64,000 nucleotides of DNA from Nectonema munidae (Eukaryota > Nematomorpha > Nectonematoida > Nectonematidae), in contig JAUIRK010000527.1 in assembly GCA_030549495.1 (NCBI GenBank), positions 46,285 through 110,284 of the forward strand, written 5' to 3'. The translations under genes were made by a program, and so were the position numbers. Every line of letters begins with the position of its first letter. Position 1 is the stretch's first letter. Shown here one piece after another: positions 12,201 to 24,200 of this stretch. Under the pieces are notes generated by a model. That model ran no database searches. It was not told the origin of the DNA and worked only from the letters and a program-made list of their open reading frames with translations.

Positions 12201-15200
12201 CACCCAAATCTGAACATTCCCATTATTTGGACAGAGAAAAAATCTGCGCAAAATTAGCAGTGAACAAAATGAAAATTGCAATGAAAGAAGTTGGAGCAGC
12301 TCCAATGATTGTCTCTAGTGAATATTGTCAAGATATATCAACCTCATCCATGATGCGAATACCAAAGAAGCCAAGCCTAATTCGAACATTACAACGATCT
12401 AAAGGAAGATTTAACACATTACCACTTTTGCCAACTTCAACAAATTTTGAAATAACAGGTAAGTTTAGAGACAATTTATTGTATGATTCTGGCATTGACG
12501 ATACCGAAAGAATTATTATATTTGGACATAATGAAGTTGTATCTTGTTTGTCACGTGCCAGACTCTGGATTGCTGATGGTACTTTTAAAGTTGTACCATG
12601 TTTATTTTATCAGTTGTATACTCTTCATTTTCATTTTGGAGAAGGGCGTAATCCAGCAGGAATGTATGCTCTTCTGAAAAACAAAAGTAGAAATACTTAT
12701 AGAAGAATGATTAAGGCAATGAAGAATATTGTTCCTTGTGCCAATCCTGAACAAATTCTTCTAGATTTTGAAATCGCTGCAATGACTGAATTTCAATATG
12801 CTTTTCCGAACACAGAAATCAAAGGTTGTTTTTTCCATCTTTCGCAGAATGTTTATAAAAAAGCCATTCAGTTGGGAATGAAATCCGAAATGGAAAGTGA
12901 TAATGAATTAAGCACACTGATTCTTTGTTTACCTGCACTTTCTTTAGTCCCGACAAACTTTGTTGAAAATGCATTTGACACTTTAAAGGAACATATGCCT
13001 GAAAATGATAAAGTTACTCAGCTTCTGACATACTTTGAAAACACCTACATAAGAAGAGGATACAGAAGAAATGGAGCAGCAAGGAATCCCCCTTTTCCTA
13101 TTTCAAAGTGGAATCATTTTGAAAATTGTGTGGAAGGTGTGGCTCGAACTACAAATGCTGTAGAGGGATGGCATTACTCTTTGCAATATTTATTCCAATG
13201 CAGCCACCCAACAATTTGGTATTTCCTAAACGGTATTTACAAAGATATTGCTTTTCAACGTTTGAATTTAACTCAAGGAATAACAGGTGCACCTCTACCG
13301 GCTAATAAAAAATATCTTTCTATTAAGGAGAAGATTAAAAGCATAGCTAGTCTGTTCGCACAGACTGATATCATGACATACCTTAGAGCTATTCAGTATT
13401 CTGCGTGTAAGTAGTTTGTTTTTATAAGTATGGCAATTTTTATTGTTTTTAAATTATTTCTTATACAAATAAATCAAATTATAGTACTTTCATTTTGTAA
13501 TTTTTTTCCAAACGATATATATATAGTTTTCAGACGCATTACCGTCCCTCAATTTACCGCAAACCCATACACTACCGTAAAATTATATAGAAAGGATTTG
13601 TTCTTTGGGAATCCCTCGATTTAATGCTCGTATCTGACATCGACAAATAGTTTTAATAAAGCAAGCAAACTCCATTTAATTGAAATATTTTTCTTTGAAG
13701 AATTTGTAAATATTATATTTTTGACAAAATATGAACGATATTATACACAAATTAAGGAACAGTTGTAAGGCATACTTTGTATTATAGTGATCTTTTTCAA
13801 ACCTAACTTGACATAACGTAGTAATTATAAATAAAAATAGATGTTATTGAATGAAGATTTAAATTTTGATTTTTGAGTTAAATATTTTACCCTATATTTT
13901 TAGTCTACAGTATTTATATTAATAAAATGAGCATAACTTCAATGGGTTAGTTATAATAATATATCTTAATACCCTGTATCAGAGTACGACAGGGAGGTTA
14001 AATTTTTCGTGGCAGGGATCATAAGACCAACGATGTTGTGGTAAATGTAGGCGAATAATTATTTTACATTTGGTTGTGATGATATGTCGTGTATAATCAA
14101 ATGTCGTGTGATAAAGTGTCGTGTGATGAAGTGTCGTGTGATGAAATGTCGCGTGATGAAGTGTCGTTATGATAAAGTGTCGTGTGATGAAGTGTCGTGT
14201 GATGAAATGTCGTGTGATGAAATGTCGTAGCACGCAATTTTTCACAGATAAAAATAAAATAAGCAACCTAACTCTTCATAAATGCGATTGTCTCACTATA
14301 TCTTGCAACTACAGCTAGCCACTACAAACCATTTAACTCATTGCGTTCGTCAAGAGCGACACTAAATACCTGAGATTTTAATCCAAATATTTGTTTAATT
14401 GTTATATTTTCAATTCACTTTTCCTGTCCAAGCTTTAAACTTAAACTGTTGTTTAGTTTGAAAGTGTCTTTGTACAACTGAATGTGCGACATAACACTTT
14501 GCCAGCACAGCACATACCCTACGAATCTTATTTATTTGTCCAGTTTTCTTGAAATTGGCGATTATCAAGTTTCATTTGTGGCAAATAATTTTAATATAAC
14601 CACTTTCAGATTTGTCTATGCGAAAAGGAATAATGGAATCAAGTATTTCTGAATACTAAGTAAAGAAATTTGCTTTTTTATATCTAAAATCGAAAATAAA
14701 CAATTTTTAAATAATCTAGGCTTCACAAAACCTTTTTTGCTATTTCCGATGCCTTAATATGGAATCCGCATCCCATCTACATTTTTATTGTTCGATCTTC
14801 ACTAAAAAGCATAAAACTTTATTCAAAAAATTCAAGGACAGCCTATAAATTGCCAATATCTACAAGGCAGTGAGTGAGTGAGACTTCTGTGGATTCAAGC
14901 GTATTTATATAGCAATAAAGGAATGAAAGATACAGCGGTTATTGCTAATTTACTTACATTCTATGCGTGCTATTGTAACTTCGACTCTCGAGTTGATGGT
15001 GCAAATCATGGCTAGTGAGACTCGCACATGTTTTACTTAGAGTAGTTAATTAAATGTATATTTAGGCAATTATTAAAGAAGTGATTGGAATTGGTGTGGA
15101 CTTTGAGGATCGCAAAGATACCTGGCTTGAAGACTGTGAAACATGCATAGCTAACAATTCATACGAATGTGCTCGGGCAATCTTCGCACATTCGCTTTCC

Positions 15201-18200
15201 GTTTTCCCAACTAATAAGGGCATATGGCTTAGAGCAGCTCATTTCGAAAAAGAACATGGGACACAGTATTTATATTCTTTTTATTCAAATTCTTCCATTC
15301 AACAAAATGATTTGGCAAACACTTAAAAGGCACACGCCAGAAGAGAATGTTTTGAATTGCATAATCATTATTATAGAAGCAAATGCAGGCAGAGAATTTT
15401 TTAAAAATAACATTTGCTTCCAACTGCTTATGTAAGTTTCATATGTTTTAAAAAACATTTTTTTCTTTAATAGCATTTAGTTAAAAAATCTCCGACCTAT
15501 AACAACATATAGTAAATGGCATCTAAACATAAAAAGGTTTCCCACCTCATTTATAGTGTGTGTGAGAGCTGAAAATAAAATCAACGGTCGTTTACTCGCT
15601 TAAATAAAATTAAAGAAAATTATTTATAAAAATTAAAATAGGTAAGAAAGTGTTTACAGTTCGGGCACTTGCTTTCACTCAACGTGGAAAAGACGTTTGC
15701 AAAAGCGAGAAAAGCATGTTTTTTCTTCCAAATTTTTTTGTTTAAAGCAATTAAAGAGCCAATGTTTAAAGAGTTGTTTTTTTCGCGGGCTCTGTCATTC
15801 CTGAAAACCCACCACGGAGGTAAGCAGACACATATTCTGGTTGAAGCCATAATTGCATTACGCGATTAATGTCGTTAAGTTGTCCAAGAGCTGTTAATTT
15901 AGGCGGTTTTCATTGTCTATGGATTGATTTGACAGAGAAAAGAGAGATTTGTGTGATCGTTCTTCAATCGATGATCGTATGGATTGAGCGCTTGATGATG
16001 TCGGCAGCGAACTCTTCATAGGCAATTCTTTCAAATCTGAAGAACTGAGCTTCACTGCTGCTTATCACAGGAGGTGCTGTGTCCAGTATTTTGTTGAAGA
16101 GAAGGTTGAAAAGAGCTTGTTTAGTTATGTGGGTATGGATTTGTTTTTATATTGTTTTGCGTTTGTAGAATGAGGTAGTGAATTTAAGATTTCTTTATTG
16201 TAGTAATGAGTTCTTTCTAAATTCCTGTGTGAAGGAGAATGGTCTTTGAAATAGTAGCAAGAAGTGTCTTTATTATTGAATGCTGAAACAAGAAATTGTG
16301 TGCCTTTCATGCCTAAGTGTTGCTTTACGATGAGAAGTTTAGTTTCTGCATGTAGGTGTAGATTGCCTACTGCCAAATATAATACGAAGTTCCGTATTTT
16401 GGATTATTTGTTATTTTTTAGGCCTTATGTTAGATATAATGGAAGCCCAGTCTGGACTCGTATAGTTCATTATTGAATGTATGTGTTGTTTGTAAATTAA
16501 TGTGATGGTATTCTGTGTGGTGGACGTTTGGAGTTAACCGTCATTTATCTTTTGTGTAAGGTTTGTGAGTAATGTAGTGGTTGAGTTTGATCTAAAGCCG
16601 TGTTAAGTTGCTGAAAGTGGCATATGTCGTGTTATTTCCTCCAAAATTAGACGCTCACCAACTTTAGAAGGAGTACAAAGTAGGGTTATAGGTCTATATG
16701 ATTTTGCTTTTAACGATTTTTTTTCTTGGTTTTGATATGTGACAATCTTCTCCATTTTCCAAATGTTCGGATGTCTTTTCAATTTAGTCTTTTTTTACAG
16801 TTCGGGCACTTTTTTCATGGACAACCGAACATAAAGGGAATTTGTATATTTTTGGTAATAAAACAAAAAGCTGGACTCTTTATTAGTGATATTGCTAACT
16901 GGGTTCACTCCTTTTTCATAGCAAATATATATGAATGATAAAACAGTTTTTATGTATTCTTTGATTTTATAGTTTTATCATATTTTATCATTCCTATTAA
17001 ATAATATATTTTATGTATTATTTGATTTTATAGTTTTGTCACAACTATTTTATCATTCCTATCTATATACATATGTTAAATTTATTAATAGCGATAATTC
17101 AATTCGAATTGGCAGTATAAGCATCGTATTTCAAATTCATTGCCATGTTTTCTATTTTACACGTTTTATTATTTTTGGGGCGAATTGCGCCAAGATTCGT
17201 CTAGTATATTGACAAACAATTGTAATTTTACTTAAATATTTTCTAAATTCTATTAGAACTATTGCTTTGATGAATTAGCACATAATATAGAGCCTAGCCT
17301 CTTTATAGCTACGGGCATGCTTGGGTATATATACACAAAGGTCTACGGTTATTATATCGGTATTAATAATTCAAATTTTACACAATATTATTCTCACTAT
17401 TTAATTTAATATTGTAAATTCACAAAAGGGCGTCATTAGAAGCACTTTTGCAGAAGGCGGTAGCAAATTGCCCTAAAGCAGAAATCTTATGGCTCATGGG
17501 AGCAAAGTCAAAATGGCTAGCAGGTGACATTCAAGGTACTAGAAGTATTCTGGCCTTAGCTTTTCAAGCAAATCCCAACAATGAAGAAATCTGGTTGGCT
17601 GCAATCAAATTAGAGTCAACAAACGGTGAACTTACGAGGGCTAGGTAAAGCAATTCAATTTTAATACACCAATGGCCTTGTTTCTCTTTTTATAGGCGCT
17701 TGCTTGAACGTGCTCGTTCCTCAGCTCCCACCGCCAGAGTTTTCATGAAAAGTTCGCAATTCGAATGGTCGCTGGATAATCTTGACACAGCTTTGGAGTT
17801 GATTGAAACAGCCTTACAAACTTTTTCTGACTTTCCTAAACTCTGGATGATGAAAGGACAAATACTAACTCAGAAAAAACTTTTTAAAGAGGCAGAGACT
17901 GCATACAACCATGGCGTACCAAGCATTCATTTTCTTTTAACATTAAATGTCTATGTTAATGTAGCGGTGTTGTGATTCACACATTAAAAGTTTTTGCTTT
18001 AGGCTATATAATTATGCAGCGGCATGATACAAGTTATGCATAACCCGCTACTACCTATTTATAGTATGCAACATTCAACAATATTCCTGTTATTATATTG
18101 AATTCGAATTTATTGAGGAAAAAGATACAAACTAAATTAGGCTTTAAAAACACGTGAATGTGATGATTTTGTGGAAAAGATCAAAGGGTACAACCACTAT

Positions 18201-21200
18201 CGAGATGATACTATTCCACGTTTGATCTAGATAAGCAAAAAACGGATATTAGAATATGTGTATCTATACAAATAAATTTGTTGTAAAAATAGTCTTGCGA
18301 TGAATTTTTGCTTTTTTCATACTATATAATGTATGAATGTTAAAATGCGAGGATTGAGTTGGATCAAACATACAACAAAAAATACAGAAAGGAAACTGCT
18401 AGAAGTAAAAATATCAGGCGTCGTCTGATCTTGTTGGGATGTAACTCAGTGGCGCACATCCTCAAAATTATTGGGGGGGCGAAATTTTTTTGTTGCAATT
18501 TTCAAAATTAGTGGTCTGGAAATACCACGGGAGACCAAATATTCAAGCAATCCTAAAATAGAGTGTATTCAGCGCATACCTAAAGTCCTAAATTTATAAG
18601 ACTACTTTATATTTTACCTACTTACTTAAAATTTTTTCTCTTGGTTGATACATTTAAGTTTATGCTAAATTAATAGTCTGAAACATGTCTGATGTCTTGA
18701 AAACATCGTTCATTCATATTTATATATATATATCGTTTTGAGCAATATATACTTTTATAATATATGCCATTTAATTATATTAAAAGTTTGAGAGAAGACG
18801 AAGCCAGTAACTGCTGATATCATCAAGTATAGGATAGATGAACCAAAATTTAGTTCTGCATTAAACACTGATAAGAAACCTCATTTTTTGAATTTTAAGA
18901 TATATTAAAGCATTCTAATAAATAAATTAATTACTTGAAAAATTATAAGCTTTTTTTCATCCACTCATGTATGCGTTTTATTCACGGTAGAGTCTGATGT
19001 TTCCCAGTTTAAGAGTTACCCATTAATGCTTTCTAATGTTCTCTTTCTATTCTGCTAGTATACGCGTATTTATTTATACACTTAAAAGAATGTCTCATAC
19101 TTTTCAGATTAAAAAGTGTTCAGATTGCTATATTATTTGGATTCTCCTTTCTCGCCTCAAAGAGCATCAGAATAATGAATTCATTAAAGCTAGAGCTGTG
19201 TTGGAGCGAGCTAGGCTAAAATTTCCGAATGTTCCTGAATTATGGTTTTTATTTTTTCTCACGCATATTCACATTTCTCTCATTTGCTTTTTTATAGCAA
19301 ATTTCAAATTTATGAAGCGCGAAATAAAAAATATCGATTGATCTATTCCTTTTCTAATGTTATAAAAATCGAATAATAAATTGGAATAAAAAAATGAAAT
19401 CGTTTCTGTCCATTAATCGCTGATTCCATCTGCTTAACTCTTGATGACTAAAGCGATGCACTTATTGTTATAATAATGACGTTGATGGTGCGCTGATGAA
19501 GGAGAGGTCGTAATGATCAATATGAAGTAGAACTTTAATATCTCCCAGGCTCAAATTATTGGGGGGGGGGGGGGGGGGGGGGGAGGTAATAAACAACAAA
19601 TATATTTATTAAACAAAAAATAATACATTTGAATTTGGATTAATAAAAATATAGAAAAGTTCTTTGCTCATTGTAGGCAGAGAATAATATTCAGAATAAG
19701 AATTCAAAAACATATTGATTCTCAACCGCCTAGGATTTCATTTTGTAAACAAAAGAATTCCATGATTTAAAAAATTATCTTCATTACTACGTGTTTCTAA
19801 GAGTGAGAGATGAACTTTTTGAACCCTTTGAGGACCAGTGTAACAGCGGTGTACCATGAAATACAAATCGCCTGCTTTACGTATATAAAATTCCATTAAA
19901 AAAACAGAAGACAATTAGTCTTAAAAATTCTGGTTCTCAAAAGGCTAAATATAAAAAAACCTCTATAAAAATATTTTGGCTGAAAGAGAAAAGCCTTGTT
20001 CAAAATAAAAGTTAATGTGACTTTTTATCTCCTGGAGACGGTTGCAATTAATCAAAGTAAAGCACACATCTAATCCGTTATATGCACCATTCCAGTTGGT
20101 TTTAAACCAGAAAGGAACACAAAATAGTATAACTTACAATGGAAATGAAAACATAACTAATGTTGCTTATTGAGCTAGAAACGAGAGATAATAGAACATT
20201 TGTAAAAATTATAGCCATCTAAAGCGTGACTGCTTAATGATGAGCAAGCTTAAATTATTATCTACTAGATCAAAAATTCTTTTTTAGTCAAGCTATAAAT
20301 TAATTTTCTTACTTCTTGCTCTACGTGGGTATTTTTCTGTATAGATGAAATCTGCTCGCAACAGTCAAAGTAAGAAAATTTGTAAAGAAACAAGATAAAT
20401 TAAACGGGTAAAAATAGAACAGCCAATCAGATGTCTAATTTAAAGTTATTGACATTAGATTCGTTATCTATAAGGGAAAGATTTATATAATTATAGTGTC
20501 CTATCATGAATAAAGATTGATAGATTCCTAGATACCAGATTAGAGGACCCTGCCACAAATTTCTAGATCCGCCCTGCTTGTCTGTTGCATATGCACAGGA
20601 AGGGGTGAAAATTTTAAAAATAGTAAATTTCATTTAAACACTTTTTTGTTAAAACGTTAAAACAGTTTTTTAATTTCGAGAACGTATATTTAATTGATGT
20701 TTCACTCCCCTAATTTCAACAACTTTCTGAAAAAACATTCAAGTTTCCTTACTTAAATAATTTAAAAGGGTACTTCTATTATAAAAAAGAATTAATGGAT
20801 TGTTCAAAGAGGTCAATATTTGATAAATAACAAGTTAGTTTGTCTCTGAATATTTTTGGGACATATAATTGATTAAAAATAAAATGGAAGTTTCTCCCCT
20901 AAATATAATAGGCCTGGAAATGCCAAATGTTTAAAATTGTTTTGTTACAAGATGTATAAATTCCTTTAAAAAATGTAAGACCTTTTATCAGAAAAAGTTT
21001 CCTAACTTAAATACTTGGGCAGTGCACTAAAGACAAATCTAAATAACAATCTATGTTGAAAAATTTGAGTTTAATGAAATGATATTTTGTTGTCATCTCA
21101 TTTTCTGTCAAGTGACCTTGAATTTCACGTCCTTAACCCATTTAAGGCCAAGCAAAGCAGACGATATCTAAAAAACGCAGACGATTTATATTCAAAGTCA

Positions 21201-24200
21201 TTGAAAAAAGCAGACGACGATGAAATTACTTATGTTCCAAAATAGGAACATTGGCCGTAAATGGGCTAATGGTGTAAAGGAAAAGGCCACACTCAAATTA
21301 CTCGAGGTAGCGAAAAGGCCGTTTTCCTCCTCCTACTTCAGAATGAAATTAGGGACTGTTCTTAAGCTGTGCTTTTTTGCCAGGGATTTCTAGTCACAAT
21401 TTGTAAGATTTATGGGTTTGTCCTTATGAAAGCTCAAAGTTCGTGTTTAGGCATACACAGAAAAGACATGCGAATATAATTTTCGGAGTTTATGCAGACG
21501 CACGTACACACGAAACGTGTTCATGTTCATGGTGTAGAATACACGTAAACTTTTATAATTGAACTTATTCATATTTGTTATGAAGAAAAAAGAGTTTCTC
21601 CGTTTACTATGTGTACTTTTATTTTTATAAATTGTGTTAAATCAAGTGTGTGTTTTTCGTAATTTAGTAAGTGTTTAGCAATAATCACGTCAAATTAAAA
21701 ATATTTAAAAAAATCAATGAATCTTATTATTCACTGAAAAAAAGTGTCGAATAGTAAATTGTCGGATTATCAAGTGGCGGATTAGAAGATCATCTCTAAT
21801 TACATAGGAGGAGTTAGATCTTTTTACAAAATTTATTTATATGTATATTTAGTTCTTGTTAATTTGCAATTATATATTTGTAAGTGTTCCAAAAACAAAA
21901 ATGGGAGCCAAGGCAGCGCTATATAAGCCATCTAGCTATATCGCGTTATAACGGTTATTCACCGTATATATTGCAAAAAACTCAATTTGAAATGCACCAG
22001 ACTTCAACATTCTATTTTTGTTTTTATTTCTTATTATTTTGTCAAGTAAGTTTTGTTTTTTACAGGCTAGAATCTATCAGACTTGAAATCAGAGCGGAAT
22101 TACCACAGTTTTCTAAGACATTAATGTCGAAAGGTAAGAAAACTTAATTACTTTAAAAGTTTTTCGTTTTGCACTCTTGGTTATCCTAGTAAAAGGAAAT
22201 GATTTGCTACTAAAAATAAATGATCTGTTCGAAAGGGTGAAAAGCTTAATTAGAAGGTTTTGTTAACTATTTATTACAAAGAAATGAAAAAGAATGTTTT
22301 GAAGAAAAACAAGTTTTGGAAGATCTAATCTCCAGTGAAATTTTTTTATATTAGCACACTCAATACATTTCTTTCCATATAGATGGATTTACAGGTGATC
22401 TCATTTTAGGAATATGTTTACACTTTGTATATGTGCATTTCAATAATTTTTAATTAAAACGCTCTGCGGAGAAGTTTTATATGTTTGAATAGGGTACTTT
22501 TGGCACATCTTAATTTGAGCATTTGGATTGTTTAAGCAATGCAACAGTGCCCTAGCAGCGGAATGCTTTGGGCAGAGTCGATCTTCATGGAAGGTAAAGC
22601 AACTCGAAAAAGCAAGAGTATCGATGCTCTTAAAAGATGCGAGCATGATCCAGTCGTCCTTCTTGCCATTTCCAAGTATGACATCTCACATTCTCGAATT
22701 TAATTAAATTTCTATAAAGATGACATTTTATATTTTACAAAATATATGTTACTTGAAAAGAACCATGAAACCACTCTATATTAAACATCCTATATAGTCA
22801 ATAAACGTGAAAAGTGTTACTAAAACAGGTTAGGCTACACGAAGCGTCCATTTCACTGTCATTTGATTTTTCAAAATCGTGAAATTGCTTTAAGAAATTT
22901 GACTTTTTTCCTTTTCAATTTGCTTTTACTTTGTTTCGATTTTGGGTGTTTGATTCGACAAAATCGTTCATTTTCTATGGAGCGACTCCATTACCAAATG
23001 CGTGTTTTTTTCGAATAGGACTTTTTCTTGCGAACATAATTTTCTGTTATATCCTTAACTAATTGAATATATGTATAGGTAGCCATACTATGAAGATTAT
23101 AGTAAAACGCTTGCTTCTTTTTATGTTGGTAATCTCATAGCCCACTTTAAAACTTTAGAATTTACCTAACATCACATATATTATATGTACCGCCCCCACT
23201 TGAGTTTTAGTATATACTCGCTTACAACCTAACATCCGTACTATGAAATCCTTCATTCGGTATAGGCTTCATGTTCGTAAGTTGAGTAAATGTACACTAA
23301 GGGAGTTTTTGAGTTAAACTTAGAATGTGACGTTTTATTCTATCATTTATTATAAGGAGGAATATCTTCATGACCTTTGATTTACGTGATAAACTTTCTT
23401 TAAGGTTGTTTTGGAGCGAGAGAAAAATTAAGAAAGCTAAAGACTGGTTTTATAAAACGATTAAATTGGAAGCAGATCTTGGAGATGCATGGGCCTACTT
23501 CTTGAAATTTTTGAATAAATATGGAACAAAGGTAAAAAGTATTCAATGATATTTCAAATATCTTGAAACAAAGATACACGGATTTTTAAAATTTGAGTTT
23601 AATGCGTATGTAATATGCTCGTTTTTTGAAACCTGGCTCATTTTATGCATAGATATGTGTATGTGTGTATACCAATGGAAACTCTTGTAAAGCATTCAAT
23701 TCTATGTTTCAAAAAATAGAACCTTGCAGACTGCAATCATTTCATCTTTTTTGCATATGAATAAGCAATAAAATATCTATTATGTAAAAAGCAATATTTA
23801 TTTCAAAATCAGTCCATTACATTTTTTGTCTAAGTGATATTTCATCGCTAAAAATTATTTTAATTTACTTCTAACGATCAACTTTCCTTATGCGATATTC
23901 AATTTTGAAAATAAGACAAATACTTTCCAGCTCAAAAAATAATTCTAAGACATACGACAAATCTTATGCTCAATGGAAAACTAAATTACATGTCTGGTTT
24001 AGTGAGAAGTCTTTATACAATAAGACCTCGCTTATCCTACAAATTTTGCCACTGTTTTCTCTTCCGTCAATATGACGTTCACACTCCAACGCTGAATCTT
24101 TTTTCAACATAATAAATGTTCTCACGCTCGCATGCATATTTGTTAATTCAGCAGTGATTTATATTTTATTATGGCACACCCTCTTAGGGTGCCTGGAAAC

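Larger units (their letters stand above)
11451..14234 (+). mobile_element. Nearly whole MULE (Mutator-like) transposon with FLYWCH finger
   Basis: A 2.78-kb element flanked by the 9-bp direct repeat CAATTTTTC (11442-11450 and 14235-14243); 9 bp is usual for Mutator-like elements. Both ends carry arrays of a 15-bp unit: CATCACACGACACTT or CATCACACGACATTT on the left (about 11456-11600), the complement on the right (about 14082-14230). The outermost eight bases match poorly; the next eighteen match well. A single long transposase gene fills the middle. It lies in the PRPF6 intron between exons e and f. Confidence 0.82.

Noticed and set aside
12459-12470. GGTAAGTTT inside the MULE gene as a splice donor.
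   Set aside because: The frame continues through it with the conserved transposase sequence.
13979-14266. His/Thr-repeat protein on the - strand.
   Set aside because: It is only the translation of the 15-bp iterated array of the MULE.
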